From Puniceicoccales bacterium (GTDB lineage: Bacteria; Verrucomicrobiota; Verrucomicrobiia; Opitutales; JAIRKQ01): a stretch of DNA of 42,196 bases. Shown piece after piece: positions 17,401-27,422 of the stretch. Position numbers and translations under genes: made by a program. The stretch covers positions 1-42,196 of the forward strand of contig JAISBD010000020.1 of NCBI GenBank assembly GCA_031266345.1, given 5' to 3'. The notes under the pieces were generated by a model. It saw nothing but the letters and a program-made list of their open reading frames with translations. It did not search any database and had not been told where the DNA came from. How positions within the stretch are numbered: the first letter of the stretch is position 1; each line of letters begins with the position of its first letter.

Positions 17401-18264
17401 TCACGCTAATTTGTTTAATTCAGCGATGCTTTTCTCGCATAGCCTGCCGAGGGGGGATCTGCATTCGCTCGATTTTATAAAGCCTCTTTTATGGAGTAAG
17501 TACTTTATTGGCAACGGATTAGTTTCGATAAAAAGTTTATTTACAAGGGGGTAAATTTTTCGATATTCCCCCAGGGCTTTGGCAAAGTCTCCTCTGCGCG
17601 CATGCTCGACGGTGGCGCTCATCTCCCGCGGCAGCAAATTGGAAGCAACGCTGACCACGCCGCTGGCCCCCAGAGACATAAATGGGATGGTCATGGAATC
17701 GTTGCCGCTGAAAATGGCAAAATCTGCGGGGACCGCCTCGCGGAGGGCATCAACGCGGGCACAACTGTCCGTCGCCTCCTTGATTGCGCGGATGTTTTTG
17801 CACTCGCTGGCCAAGGTTTTCACCGTATCAACGGCGATTTCAATGGCACACCGGGATGGCACGGAATAGAGGATGACGGGCTTATCCGTAGCATCGGCAA
17901 TGCGGCGGAAATATTCGACCAAACCAATTTGGGTGGGTTTATTGTAGTATGGTGTGACCGCCAGCATGCCGTCCAAACCAAGCTTGTGGGCAAGTTTCGT
18001 TTTATTCAGCGCCTGCTTCGTGTCAAAGGACCCCACGCCGGCAAAAATTTTCGTCCTAACGGCAGCGCGCTCGACTGCGTAGTGCAAAATATCCTCATAT
18101 TCGCCCTGTGAAAGCGTCGGTGCTTCGCCGGTGGTGCCGCAAACGATGATGCCCGCCACGGCGGATTCTATCTGAAAATCAATGAGCTTGCCCAAGCATT
18201 CATGGGACAATTCCCCATCGATAAATGGGGTCACCAAAGCCGTATATACACCACACTCCACCAT
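17401..18264 (-). CDS. dapA: 4-hydroxy-tetrahydrodipicolinate synthase DapA, 287 aa
   Basis: DapA condenses pyruvate with aspartate semialdehyde in the lysine and diaminopimelate pathway, in the cytoplasm. The Schiff-base Lys162 lies in RAIKEAT, Thr44-Thr45 in CGTTGE, Tyr133 in ILYSVPSR and Arg138 for the carboxylate. The usual YNVPxR motif is YSVPSR here, a mild change that keeps the Tyr and Arg. The length is normal. It lies 34 nt downstream of the SurA-N-type gene on the same strand and is probably co-transcribed with it. Other aldolases of this family (NanA, KDG aldolase) are less likely given GTTGE and IKEAT. Confidence 0.9.
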   Translation of the reverse strand: MVECGVYTALVTPFIDGELSHECLGKLIDFQIESAVAGIIVCGTTGEAPTLSQGEYEDILHYAVERAAVRTKIFAGVGSFDTKQALNKTKLAHKLGLDGMLAVTPYYNKPTQIGLVEYFRRIADATDKPVILYSVPSRCAIEIAVDTVKTLASECKNIRAIKEATDSCARVDALREAVPADFAIFSGNDSMTIPFMSLGASGVVSVASNLLPREMSATVEHARRGDFAKALGEYRKIYPLVNKLFIETNPLPIKYLLHKRGFIKSSECRSPLGRLCEKSIAELNKLA

Positions 18265-18298
18265 GACCCCACGCTATGAATCTTTGCAAATTTGTCAA

Positions 18299-19879
18299 TT
18301 ACTTTAGTTTGCTCAATCCCTGCTCCACGAGCTGATTGGCGTACTCCGCGAAGCAAAAATCGCGGTCAAGTGCCAGGAGTTTTCTCTCCATATCGCCCCC
18401 ATTTTTCGCTTTCATATCGGCGTAGGGCGGTGTTTGCCGATTTAAAACGACAGTGAAAACCACGCTACCATCAATTTGTTCGGAATGAACGCGCTCATCG
18501 CTCCCCATCGAACTTAGGGCCCGCAAAATTTTGCCATCCATATTGCCGCCGTCCCTATCTATGGAAATTCCCTTGAAAAATTGCGGCGTCAACCCAAATT
18601 TGGCGAAATTGCTGGGCACATCCTCCCCGGCTGCCCCCGCAAGGGATTTTTCCATTCTCTCCACCAGGGAATTAAACTGATTTTTCCTCTTTTCTTCCCG
18701 CACATCCCGCTCCACGCATTCCCTAACTTCGTCGAATGCGGATAGGTGAGGCTCTCTGCGTCCCTCCACGATCAGGATTGCAGCGCCAAAGTCCGCCATG
18801 AATGGGTCGGAATAGTAGCGGGATGGGTCCATGTCGCAAACGGCAATTAGCGCCGCCTCGGGAATGCCTTCAACTTTGGGCAATTTGAGCTTGGAATAGG
18901 CGGCAATTTTTTCCTTTTCAATCCCAAATTTGGTGAGTAAATTTTGCCATTCATTGGAATTTAATTTGACGTCGCCCCCATACAGTGCGCCGGCGAATTC
19001 ATCGGCGCTTTGGCCAGCCAATCGGCGTGATTCAAGCTTCAAATATTGCCCCGTGACTTCGTTTTTGGCTGATTCGAAATCGGGATAGGCATTGAAACGC
19101 TCCCGTTCAGCCTGGAAATATTCCCGCAAAATCGACTCCGCGGGCACTTGAACACCTCCTTCAAACTGCGTTGCTTCGAAGCGAACAATGGAAACGGCCA
19201 CCATCTCGGGAACCCGATATTTGCCGGAATGTTTGTCGTAAAATTCTCGCAAATCATCCTCGCTGACAGCTATTTCCGGAAGAAATGAATCATAATTCAG
19301 TTCAGCAACCGCCAAATCGTAGCTGGTATACAAAGTGGAAAGCGCACTTTGCAGTTGGTGATCGGATAGGATCCCATTCCCGACTACGGACTGTTTCAGT
19401 GCGCCGATGCGCTGCTCATCCAGCAGCACCCTACGCACCTCCGCCTGGCCGAAACCATTGCGCTCACAGGCAGCTAAGAATTCACCGTATTTCTCCTTGG
19501 AAAATCCGTTTTTTTCATCCAAAAACCCGGGCAAAGTCTTTATGAATTCGCGCAAAATTTCGTCGCTTGGCGGACAAATCTTAAGCTTGTCAGCTTGGGA
19601 CAGCAGGGCGCATCTGATCAAAATCAGGTGGTCTAGCTGCTGCCTGGAGTACAGCGGAGCCCCCATGGCCTTGGACGAGATCAAAACGGCGTCCATGATC
19701 GGCTGCATATCCTTCTGCGATAAAAGGTTTTTGCCATAAAAAATCGCCCTGCGTTTTTTGCCCACTATCCCGGGTGCTGCCCCAATGGTAAACACGAAAG
19801 CTAGGATAATCACCCCCAGCAAGCCGCCGAAAATCCACCGGTGATGCTTCTGTAAAAATTGTTGAATGGAAGAAATCAT
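18299..19879 (-). CDS. SurA-N/PpiD-like membrane-anchored chaperone, 526 aa
   Basis: A short cytoplasmic start is followed by one membrane helix (about residues 14-34) and a large periplasmic part rich in helices, as in PpiD. After the anchor the region LLSQKDMQPIMDAVL...FLDEKNGFSKEKYGEFL resembles the SurA N-terminal fold that binds unfolded outer-membrane proteins. I do not find the glycine-rich core of a parvulin domain, so prolyl isomerase activity is doubtful. The frame stays open back to 20626, but that part is antisense to the SulP gene; the ATG at 19879 gives the expected anchor. It is divergent from SulP and upstream of dapA. Confidence 0.75.
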   Translation of the reverse strand: MISSIQQFLQKHHRWIFGGLLGVIILAFVFTIGAAPGIVGKKRRAIFYGKNLLSQKDMQPIMDAVLISSKAMGAPLYSRQQLDHLILIRCALLSQADKLKICPPSDEILREFIKTLPGFLDEKNGFSKEKYGEFLAACERNGFGQAEVRRVLLDEQRIGALKQSVVGNGILSDHQLQSALSTLYTSYDLAVAELNYDSFLPEIAVSEDDLREFYDKHSGKYRVPEMVAVSIVRFEATQFEGGVQVPAESILREYFQAERERFNAYPDFESAKNEVTGQYLKLESRRLAGQSADEFAGALYGGDVKLNSNEWQNLLTKFGIEKEKIAAYSKLKLPKVEGIPEAALIAVCDMDPSRYYSDPFMADFGAAILIVEGRREPHLSAFDEVRECVERDVREEKRKNQFNSLVERMEKSLAGAAGEDVPSNFAKFGLTPQFFKGISIDRDGGNMDGKILRALSSMGSDERVHSEQIDGSVVFTVVLNRQTPPYADMKAKNGGDMERKLLALDRDFCFAEYANQLVEQGLSKLK

Positions 19880-19967
19880 AATTAAACTTGAAAATTTCTC
19901 AGAAACATAAATCTGGAGGAAAAAAAAGTGCAAGACTTTTGTGGAGCGAAAAATTTTGCGAAAATTA

Positions 19968-19995
19968 TTGACATGATTCGACTTTTGCATATTGG
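19968..19995 (+). promoter_or_regulatory. Promoter candidate for the SulP gene
   Basis: TTGACA at 19968-19973 is followed, after 16 nt, by TATTGG at 19990-19995. The transcription start would fall near 20002, only about 5 nt before the ATG at 20007, which implies a very short or leaderless mRNA. Confidence 0.45.
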
Positions 19996-20006
19996 CAGTG
20001 CACACT

Positions 20007-21662
20007 ATGATAGTGTTCATTGAAGCAGCCCACAGCGGGTTGTTTTCCAGGAAAAACGTATTCCCAAACATATGTGCGGGGATTGTGGTGGGGGTAATAT
20101 CCATACCAATGTCCATGGCCTTCGCCATCGCCTCCAATGTCAACCCCGAGGTGGGCCTGCATACGGCGATGATCGCGGCTCTCTGCGTCTCCATATTTGG
20201 CGGATCACCGGTGCAAATCTCCGGCCCAACGGGGGCGTTCATCGGCGTATTGGTTTCGATTTCCTCGCAATTCGGCTTCGACGGGCTGCAACTCGCAACA
20301 ATTATGGCCGGCTGCATGCTGGTAATCATGGGTATTTTCAAGGTTGGCAGGGTGATAAAATTCATACCGGAGCAGGTGATAACCGGGTTCACATCCGGCC
20401 TTGCGGTCAATCTTCTCATAGGACAAATTCCGAATTTTTTTGGGCTGACGTGCGGGAAATTGCCGGTGGACTTTGTTGGGAAATTGTCCTGCATTTCCCA
20501 GGCTTTCCACTCCATCAATTTCGAAACAATGGCCATATCCTGCGCAAGTTTACTCATATTGATTTTCAGTAGAAAAACGCCCCTCAGGGTGATTCCCGGG
20601 CCCATGCTCGCCCTGATTTTCGGCATGGCCGTTCAATGCCTATTCAAGCTTGACTCCGTAGCCACGATCGGAAGTGCGTTTGGTGGCATGCCCAATTCCC
20701 TCCCAAGCCTGCAGATTCCAACGAATGTCTCCCTTCACAGGGTGATCGCCCTGATGTCATCGGCATTCACCATTGCCATGCTGGGGGCCATAGAATCGCT
20801 GCTAGCGGCGGTTGTCACCGACAAGATAATCAACAGCCGGCACTCGTCGAACCAGGAACTAATAGGACAGGGCATTGCCAATGTGATGTGTCCCCTATTT
20901 GGCGGCATCGCCTCCACGGGGTCCATTGCCCGCACAATGGCCGGCATCCGCGCCGGTGGGAATTCGCCGCTTTCCGGCATAGTCAGCTCGGTGACGGTAC
21001 TTTTCGCCATCTGTTTTTGCGCACCGCTGGCAGCGCACATTCCCCTCGCCACCCTCGCCGCCATAATATTTATGGTTGCCTACAACATGAGCCGCGTGGA
21101 TGTTTTCGCATCGACGATTGTGCATGCTCCGCGGTTAGACGCGGTAACATTGGTGGTAACATTTTTACTGACAATTATTTGCGGCATCGTATTTGCCGTC
21201 AATGTGGGTGTCATGCTGTCGGCTCTAATTCTAATGTATCGCCTATCGGCGGTATCCAGCGTGAGCTGCGAGCAATGCAAGGAATTTCGCAATCACCGCA
21301 TCTCATTTTTGCCGCGCGGAATAGCCATTTACAACATATATGGGCCCCTATTTTTTGGCATGGTTGATAAGTTCGAGGAGATGGTGAAAAGTATGGACAG
21401 CGACGTCAAAGTCCTAATTTTGCGCATGAAAGAAGTCCTCTTTGTCGACGCGAGTGGGCTGCAGGAGCTCCACACGATCATCGATAGATTCGCCTCCAGC
21501 GGCCGCAAGGTCATCATATCCGAAGCCGGGGGAGCGGTTGTTCAAAAGCTGCACCGCTCACAGGTGTTCGACTCAACCGAAAGCGAAAATTATGGCCGCA
21601 ATCTCAATGCGGCAATCAAGCTTGCAAAGGAATTTTACAGCGCCATAACTGGGAAAAAATGA
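20007..21662 (+). CDS. SulP-family anion transporter with STAS domain, 551 aa
   Basis: This is an inner-membrane transporter for sulfate, bicarbonate or a related anion. About ten to twelve hydrophobic segments cover residues 20-430. Family blocks include VVGVISIPMSMAFAIAS near the first helix, SGPTGAF, GFTSGLAVN and ANVMCPLFGGIASTGSIART. Residues about 440-551 form a cytoplasmic STAS domain (VLILRMKEVLFVDASGLQEL). The start at 20007 is preferred to the TTG at 19992. The stop overlaps the start of the prepilin peptidase gene by 4 nt (ATGA), so the pair is translated together. The substrate cannot be told from sequence; sulfate and bicarbonate are both possible. Confidence 0.92.
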   Translation: MIVFIEAAHSGLFSRKNVFPNICAGIVVGVISIPMSMAFAIASNVNPEVGLHTAMIAALCVSIFGGSPVQISGPTGAFIGVLVSISSQFGFDGLQLATIMAGCMLVIMGIFKVGRVIKFIPEQVITGFTSGLAVNLLIGQIPNFFGLTCGKLPVDFVGKLSCISQAFHSINFETMAISCASLLILIFSRKTPLRVIPGPMLALIFGMAVQCLFKLDSVATIGSAFGGMPNSLPSLQIPTNVSLHRVIALMSSAFTIAMLGAIESLLAAVVTDKIINSRHSSNQELIGQGIANVMCPLFGGIASTGSIARTMAGIRAGGNSPLSGIVSSVTVLFAICFCAPLAAHIPLATLAAIIFMVAYNMSRVDVFASTIVHAPRLDAVTLVVTFLLTIICGIVFAVNVGVMLSALILMYRLSAVSSVSCEQCKEFRNHRISFLPRGIAIYNIYGPLFFGMVDKFEEMVKSMDSDVKVLILRMKEVLFVDASGLQELHTIIDRFASSGRKVIISEAGGAVVQKLHRSQVFDSTESENYGRNLNAAIKLAKEFYSAITGKK

Positions 21663-22456
21663 TGGCGTGCTTACTCACATTTTTATTCATCATCGGGGCG
21701 TGCATCGGGAGTTTTCTGGGGGTATGCGTCGACCGCCTGCCGCGGGGGGAATCCGTAATTTTTGGCCCTTCGCGCTGCTCATGCGGGGCTAAAATCCCAC
21801 CCCACTTAAATATCCCCATCCTGGCCTGGTTACTGCTGGGTGGGCGGGCCAGATGCTGCGGGGCAAAAATTCCCTTTAAATTTTTTCTTCTGGAATTATT
21901 GGGCGGACTTTTGCTGCCATTGGCATTCCTTTCGCAGAAAAACATCCTTCAAAGCGCCGTATTTTTCTCGCTCATAGCCTGCCTACTTGTCGCCTCGTTC
22001 ATAGATATCGACACAATGGAGCTGCCGGACACCTTGACCGTTGGCTTAGCGGTGGTGGGGCTGGTGATCTCTGCGGTTTTTCCAAGGATATACGGAACAA
22101 CGAGCGCTTCCATCGCCGTTCAACGGAGTGTCCTCGGGCTCCTATGCGGCACGGGTACGCTATTTTGGATAGGTGTGCTTGGGGAGCAAATTTTTAGGCG
22201 GGAAGCCATCGGGCTTGGCGATATCAAGCTAATCGGGGCAATCGGCGCTTTCTGCGGCATTCGGGGAAGCCTATGGGCCATCTTCGCCGGAACCATGGTC
22301 GGAACCGCAGCCGTCCTTCCAATTTTGCTAAAAAGATGCCTTGGCCGCGGTGGAGCAAATATTTCCATCCTGCCATTTGCTCCATTTCTCACCCTTGGAA
22401 CGATCCTATTCATATTCTTCGGGAAAACCGAGCTATTCCTGCAAATGTTGTCATAA
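21659..22456 (+). CDS. Prepilin peptidase (PilD/GspO family), 265 aa
   Basis: This membrane aspartyl protease cuts and N-methylates type IV prepilins and type II secretion pseudopilins. The N-terminal GSFLGVCVDRLPRGES block, a cytoplasmic zinc-type loop with Cys40, Cys42, Cys66 and Cys67, and about seven membrane segments are visible. The catalytic aspartates lie in FIDIDTMELPD (residues 114-124) and GLGD (Asp188). The cysteine pairs are spaced CxC and CC where CxxC is usual. It overlaps the SulP gene by 4 nt. No pilin gene is nearby, so its substrates are encoded elsewhere. The phage block ends 4 nt beyond its stop. Confidence 0.92.
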   Translation: MMACLLTFLFIIGACIGSFLGVCVDRLPRGESVIFGPSRCSCGAKIPPHLNIPILAWLLLGGRARCCGAKIPFKFFLLELLGGLLLPLAFLSQKNILQSAVFFSLIACLLVASFIDIDTMELPDTLTVGLAVVGLVISAVFPRIYGTTSASIAVQRSVLGLLCGTGTLFWIGVLGEQIFRREAIGLGDIKLIGAIGAFCGIRGSLWAIFAGTMVGTAAVLPILLKRCLGRGGANISILPFAPFLTLGTILFIFFGKTELFLQMLS

Positions 22457-22460
22457 CTCC

Positions 22461-23021
22461 CTATGTCGCAAAGGATAGCAAGATCTCAAAATAATTTATC
22501 TGGGCTGCGGTCACGGCGCCGGTGAGATAATTTAGGTAAACGGTAGCTGTGCCGTTGAAAAATGGAACGGATTGGCTTAGGCTTTGCATGCCTGATATGG
22601 GCCGCAAATTGAGGTTGATTGCGCCGCTGTCATCGCTTTCGCTGAACAGCAATTTGAGGCCGCATTGGCCATTCCCGCCGAGGTACACCGTGGCAAAATT
22701 TAGGCGGCAGAGGTATGATGTTGCCGTCGATGAATCGTAGGAGCTGGCATAGAATTCCACGGGTGCAATCAATCTGTTTTTCGGTGCAACACTGGTCACT
22801 GCGTAAAAATCTCGGCTGACACCAATCCCGTTAATCGCGTAGGAATACCTCAATCTGATGCTTTCGAGCAGCCAAAACAGGGAGCACATGTCGGCGGGGG
22901 GAATATTTTGCACGGTCGCCTGGCTAATATCGGAGCTGTGCTCGGTACTGTGCGGAACCCCCGCCCCACTCACACGGCATAGAAAATCTTCAATCATAGC
23001 TTCTGGGTTTTGAAATTTCAT
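22461..23021 (-). CDS. Phage structural protein, last gene of block, 186 aa
   Basis: I do not recognise a family. It is a soluble, beta-rich protein with no motifs, and it follows the hub-like gene by 10 nt. Position at the end of the tail/fibre genes suggests a tail tip, fibre accessory or baseplate part. The stop lies 4 nt from the stop of the convergent prepilin peptidase gene. Confidence 0.7.
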   Translation of the reverse strand: MKFQNPEAMIEDFLCRVSGAGVPHSTEHSSDISQATVQNIPPADMCSLFWLLESIRLRYSYAINGIGVSRDFYAVTSVAPKNRLIAPVEFYASSYDSSTATSYLCRLNFATVYLGGNGQCGLKLLFSESDDSGAINLNLRPISGMQSLSQSVPFFNGTATVYLNYLTGAVTAAQINYFEILLSFAT

Positions 23022-23031
23022 TAAAATTGCC

Positions 23032-24771
23032 CTATTCGCTGGCAGCTAGGAATGCTTCACTCGCCAGTGAAAAGCGTTTTTTCAAGACGCCGGACTCGCA
23101 AACGTCCTCTTCGCGCAGCACCACATTCAGCGGCTGGGAGAGGTCGCCGATGTCAATTTTTATGAGGGAATCCGGGTTTGTAGGATCGACGAATTTCAAC
23201 ATGTTGTACTTACAGTCGCCGGCCAACGTGTTCTCCACGCGTGCATACACACCCTGCTCGACCGTGCCATTGCCCATCGCCTCCGCCGTTTCCCGCTCAC
23301 CGTAGTTGCGGGACTCATAGAGCTGCCTCCCGGAGCGGGTGAGCTCCACTAAATCCGCTGCCCCCAAGTGCTTAGCCGGCCCAAATTTTATGTAAACTTC
23401 GCCCCGGTCCAGCCTATCGATAACCTCCTGCACAGTGGCATTGGCGCCCTCCCATTCCGTCCTGCCGGAAGTAAAATTCAGTAGAAATTGCTCATATTTG
23501 TTGGCGACTTCGCGGCCGACGAGGGTCAAGTTGCCGTCATATTGCAAAATACCCACGGACTCGAAGATGCTCTGAGCCAGGTTATCCGGCACCTCTTCGG
23601 CTGTGAGCAGGGACATAAGCTTGCTGTAACTCCCTGTCTCGGCATCAGTGGCGCGAATTTTTACGGCGATATCCTGGTCAATGACCGCTATGTCGTCATT
23701 TTGATAGGACACGCTGGCATGGATGAGGTCATCTTCCACGGTTTTCTCCATCCAATCCGCTACGGTGCCATCGACGAGCTCATGGGGCAAAGCACTGATG
23801 CGATCGACATCCCCAATGGAAACGTTGCTGAACTTGCTCAGCCAGGGAACGTGCTGGGTCCACCAGGACAGGGAGGAAACGTCGATGGCCGCCGAGGTAA
23901 TTCTTTGGGCGATGTGGGTCGACTTCATTCCCTCCAGATTAATGGTCAAAACGAGCGTTTTAAACCCCGTCTCCGCCGCATTCGTGGGATATTTTTGCAC
24001 ACTTACCGTTTTCCAGGCTTTGCCATTGGCGCTGTTGCTCCTCTCGAACTTTAGCACGACCGCCGGCACGCATAGGTCCTGCCTCGGTTGTATGGAAAAT
24101 TGTTCCACGTCCCCCTCCAAGAGGTCCAGGGAAATTGTCTCCATCTGCCCCCGCCTCTTGAATGATATTTCCGGCACGGTAGTGGAGTAGTCGATGAAGC
24201 ACGCGGTGTCCGGTACCCAGCGCAACAGGCGGCGAATCGCATCGGCGCAAGACAAGTCTTTGCACTCATCGAAGGGAATTTGTACGGCGATGTCGATTTC
24301 GCCCAAAGCTAGGTTTGCGCCGCAGGAGTGAGCGTAGTTGACGATGTCGGCGATCTGGGCCCCGATTGTTATTTTTTCACCGGATAGGTCCTGGCCCAGG
24401 ATCACGTGGCCTTTGTAAACGTTGGTCAACTGGGAATCGGGGTCCTGGCTGTCAACGGGCATTTTCCATGCCTGCTGGTAGATTAAATTTTCCAAAAACC
24501 ACCACGCGCCACTGGCTTCGTAGCTGTGATTTTCCAACTTCGCTGAGCCGTAGACGGGGGTTTGGGAAATAACCCCGTCAAACCACTTTTCCCCGTCGCG
24601 GTAAATTTTGATTGTGCTGCCACCTGCGAATATCGGCTCATCGAAAATGGACCTGCCGGTGACATCGAAGGTTAATTTGTCGACCGCCTGATTTTTCCAA
24701 AATCGACGCACATTGCCCATGCCGAGTTCCGCGAAGGTGTGCACCTCGCCATTGTAAGATACGTTCCACAT
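23032..24771 (-). CDS. Tail/hub-like phage protein, 579 aa
   Basis: This large protein has a beta-rich first half (MWNVSYNGEVHTFAELGMG, then GGSTIKIYRDGEKWFDGVIS), which resembles the opening fold of phage baseplate hub and Gp44/VgrG-type proteins. The second half (about residues 300-579) is mixed and ends in a beta-rich tail. I see no lysozyme motif. It lies between a small coiled-coil gene and the last gene of the block. The hub role is inferred from size, fold impression and position. Confidence 0.6.
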   Translation of the reverse strand: MWNVSYNGEVHTFAELGMGNVRRFWKNQAVDKLTFDVTGRSIFDEPIFAGGSTIKIYRDGEKWFDGVISQTPVYGSAKLENHSYEASGAWWFLENLIYQQAWKMPVDSQDPDSQLTNVYKGHVILGQDLSGEKITIGAQIADIVNYAHSCGANLALGEIDIAVQIPFDECKDLSCADAIRRLLRWVPDTACFIDYSTTVPEISFKRRGQMETISLDLLEGDVEQFSIQPRQDLCVPAVVLKFERSNSANGKAWKTVSVQKYPTNAAETGFKTLVLTINLEGMKSTHIAQRITSAAIDVSSLSWWTQHVPWLSKFSNVSIGDVDRISALPHELVDGTVADWMEKTVEDDLIHASVSYQNDDIAVIDQDIAVKIRATDAETGSYSKLMSLLTAEEVPDNLAQSIFESVGILQYDGNLTLVGREVANKYEQFLLNFTSGRTEWEGANATVQEVIDRLDRGEVYIKFGPAKHLGAADLVELTRSGRQLYESRNYGERETAEAMGNGTVEQGVYARVENTLAGDCKYNMLKFVDPTNPDSLIKIDIGDLSQPLNVVLREEDVCESGVLKKRFSLASEAFLAASE

Positions 24772-24774
24772 AAT

Positions 24775-24936
24775 TCAGCGTAAATTGTTGATTCTCAGCT
24801 CTAAATTTTCCATATTGGTTTCGATGTGGTCAATTTTTTGGTCGACAAATGCGCGCAGTTCCTGCAGCGCCAGGTCCAAATCGACTAATCTTTGCCCAAG
24901 TATCCCATTTTCTCGCGTAAAATTATTTGTTTCCAT
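24775..24936 (-). CDS. Small coiled-coil phage protein, 53 aa
   Basis: The start at 24936 gives a 53-residue protein (METNNFTRENG...) that is one long amphipathic helix with heptad-like leucines and isoleucines, ending MENLELRINNLR. It lies between the fibre chaperone and the hub-like gene, 3 nt before the latter. It may bind a neighbouring tail protein. No strong Shine-Dalgarno is seen and the frame extends back to 24981. Confidence 0.55.
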   Translation of the reverse strand: METNNFTRENGILGQRLVDLDLALQELRAFVDQKIDHIETNMENLELRINNLR

Positions 24937-25005
24937 GATAGATTTTTGTTGCGTGCGACCACAGGTTTGTTGTGATCGCACTGTGTTTGTGTGTTCTTTG
25001 TTTTG

Positions 25006-25308
25006 TCAGAGCAAATCCGAGCTCGGCCAGGTGACATTTGAGGGAAATCCTTCCTGGGAGGGGATATTCCTCAATTGTTGCCGGTATGTGTGAAAATTTG
25101 TGAAATCGTCGCCAAGCTCCAAAGCGCGCATAACTGCCCAGTCGGATTCCTGGAGCAAAGTGTTGCGCTTTTGCCGAACTTCTTTCGCTAGGCGGGCGTT
25201 GGTAGCGCTAGCCCACTCCGCTTCCAAGGCCTGATACTCGGCCTTCTCATCGGGGGTCAGTTCCACCAAATTTCCGTTAATATACTGGTAAAGATTATCC
25301 TCATTCAT
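25006..25308 (-). CDS. Phage tail fibre assembly chaperone, 100 aa
   Basis: The C-terminal part follows a pattern common in phage tail assembly chaperones: RNTLLQESDWAVMRALEL, then YRQQLRNIPSQEGFPSNVTW. These proteins help fold or attach the fibre encoded beside them. The N-terminal part is charged and helical. Its ATG overlaps the stop of the 701-aa fibre gene by one base (TAATG), which fits a fibre-chaperone pair. Confidence 0.85.
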   Translation of the reverse strand: MNEDNLYQYINGNLVELTPDEKAEYQALEAEWASATNARLAKEVRQKRNTLLQESDWAVMRALELGDDFTNFHTYRQQLRNIPSQEGFPSNVTWPSSDLL

Positions 25309-27413
25309 TATTTTTTAACTCCGTAAAGTGTTACGATGCCACCGGAAGCGATTTGTCCACTGCTAAACAGCAGGCGGCACCCATCTATGTTATATGTCGT
25401 ATAAAGGCCGCCACCAAAAATGTACGATGACACAGAACTGCTTGAACTCCAACCCGTTGCCATCCCTACTGCCCGCGTCTTAAATGCAGTGGTGTTTGTG
25501 GAGGTGATGTAGACATGCCCGTGGCAACCATTGGCGTCGCTCATGCTGCTCCGCGAACTCAATCCATTCATGGTTAAGTTCACTGCCTTATCCTGCAAAT
25601 GTTCGGAATTGGTTGAATTATTGTTAGTTACGGAATGGAAGAAAGCGTAGTCGCCACTTAGGGTATGGGAGCTCGTTCCCGTTTTAAATTGTAGCAGAAG
25701 TTGGGCACCATTGGTAGTGGGCAATATTTTAGCGAAATAAATGACGTAGCCCACGTAGAGCGACGCGTCGAAGAGGGACTCGAAAGTTACGTATGTGGAA
25801 TCGGCGGTGAGTTCCGTGAGCCCCAACTTGGCATAGTCGCCGGAGCTACTTCCGCCGCTAATCACGCTGGCGATCCCCGTGGACGTGTTCACGGAGATGG
25901 TGGTGCCGTCCGGCTTGATGGCGCCCAGCGCGGATGTGGTGGCGATGGGCAGGGTAGCTGCGATGGTGACCGCATTCCCATCGGAGTCCAGGGTGACATT
26001 GCCACCGGCGATAATGGATTTGAAGGAAAAATTATTATTGCTCACGCCTGCAAACAATCCCATCCCCGTCCCAAGGTTGGAAGCGGAATAGGAGTTTTGT
26101 GCGGCAAATTCTAAGCCCGATTCGGAATCGTTGACTAGCAAAACTTGGCCGCCTGTCCCGAGCGCGGATAGGCCCGTGCCGCCCTTGGTCACCGGTACGA
26201 TATTCTCCGCGGCAACCGTGCCCAAAGTCGGTTTCCCCGTCAGGTCGGAGTAGGACCCGCCTAGGGCAACCTGGGCCAGGGTGGGTTTATTCAAGATTTC
26301 AGCTAGGCCGGAGGAAGCGTTCCAGTCGGCTTGCACATTGTACTTATTTGTGGTGCCGGAAGTAATGTCGTCCGCCGTTAGGGAAATATCATCGCTCAGA
26401 GCATAGCCATTTATCTGGGTGGAACTCGGAACACCCCCGATGTTTGCCAGTGCTTCCGCCAAATCGGCAACATCCGACAAATTATTATCCACGGACAGCA
26501 TGGAAGAATCGTCCATGCTAACCACCGTTGCACCACTTGAATCGGTGGCAAACAGCGCTCCGGTGAAGTTTAAATTTTGGCGCGATGGCAGCGTCGTTCC
26601 CCCGCTTTGGATGGTATGGCCACCCGCTCCGCCGCTCGCCGTAGCCGAGATTATCACGCTCTCCCCTTCTTCCTCGACGGTGACGTTTGCTCCCGCCTGG
26701 ATGCTCCTGAATTGCAAGTCAACGCCCACCTTTTCTTTGAACAGACCAGCGCCTTCGCCGAGATTGGATGCCGTATTGGCCTCGCCGAGCCCCGCCTTGC
26801 CATCGACGTAAGTCTTAACGGCGTGCTGACTGGGAACTTTGCCGTCGGAATTCCCCAAATTTGCATCCGCATCGACCGCTCCCACGCCCAAGAATTTAGC
26901 GTCGGACTCCGCGGCGGTGTAGTATTGCGCCACCGGTTCCGGTGGTATGATTGCGCCCCCGCCCCCGTTTTCGAGGACGTGGATCAATCCCGCGCCCAGG
27001 GTGAGTATTTTGGGGGTTGTGTCACTGGTTTCTGCCCAGATCGATAGCCAGTAGTCGCCGGGCAGCAACCCGGTAGCCTCCGCGGGAAAGGTAAATAGGG
27101 CGTGCTGCGCCGTGCCCGATTCCCAGCTCTCCTCCGTAACGGAATCATCCAGGTCTGTGGATTGGCCGGCGAGTAGGACCGGTGTGCTGGGAGAAGGCGC
27201 TTCGCCGTCGTTATTCAAGGCCCGCACAGCCAGTGCAACGGAACTGAAATTCGACACGTCGACGACATCACTCCCAGCAAAAATACCCAGTTCGATGCAC
27301 AGGTCATTGCCCCGCCAATATTGCGGGATGCCGCCGCGCAGAACGTCCATTGGGTTATGGAAGGAGTCGCTATCGACCCGTATCCTTAGTTTTGAATCTG
27401 TTAAAGTTTTCAT
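25308..27413 (-). CDS. Phage tail fibre, 701 aa
   Basis: The N-terminal third (residues 1-165) is a compact domain that should attach to the particle. The middle is low-complexity and fibre-like with typical motifs: [31 protein letters not shown] and the widely found [20 protein letters not shown]. The C-terminal tip (residues about 560-701) ends in [19 protein letters not shown], a common ending of receptor-binding tips. It is followed by the fibre chaperone. The host receptor cannot be read from sequence. Several short repeats such as SNLGxGxGLF recur. Confidence 0.85.
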   Translation of the reverse strand: MKTLTDSKLRIRVDSDSFHNPMDVLRGGIPQYWRGNDLCIELGIFAGSDVVDVSNFSSVALAVRALNNDGEAPSPSTPVLLAGQSTDLDDSVTEESWESGTAQHALFTFPAEATGLLPGDYWLSIWAETSDTTPKILTLGAGLIHVLENGGGGAIIPPEPVAQYYTAAESDAKFLGVGAVDADANLGNSDGKVPSQHAVKTYVDGKAGLGEANTASNLGEGAGLFKEKVGVDLQFRSIQAGANVTVEEEGESVIISATASGGAGGHTIQSGGTTLPSRQNLNFTGALFATDSSGATVVSMDDSSMLSVDNNLSDVADLAEALANIGGVPSSTQINGYALSDDISLTADDITSGTTNKYNVQADWNASSGLAEILNKPTLAQVALGGSYSDLTGKPTLGTVAAENIVPVTKGGTGLSALGTGGQVLLVNDSESGLEFAAQNSYSASNLGTGMGLFAGVSNNNFSFKSIIAGGNVTLDSDGNAVTIAATLPIATTSALGAIKPDGTTISVNTSTGIASVISGGSSSGDYAKLGLTELTADSTYVTFESLFDASLYVGYVIYFAKILPTTNGAQLLLQFKTGTSSHTLSGDYAFFHSVTNNNSTNSEHLQDKAVNLTMNGLSSRSSMSDANGCHGHVYITSTNTTAFKTRAVGMATGWSSSSSVSSYIFGGGLYTTYNIDGCRLLFSSGQIASGGIVTLYGVKK

Positions 27414-27422
27414 GGTAAATTG

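Noticed and set aside
19880-20626. N-terminal extension of the SurA-N-type frame
   Set aside because: It is antisense to the SulP gene, has no family similarity, and the true membrane anchor starts at 19879.
23960-24265. Alternative frames inside the hub-like gene
   Set aside because: Shadow frames in high-GC coding DNA, with no ribosome site or family likeness.
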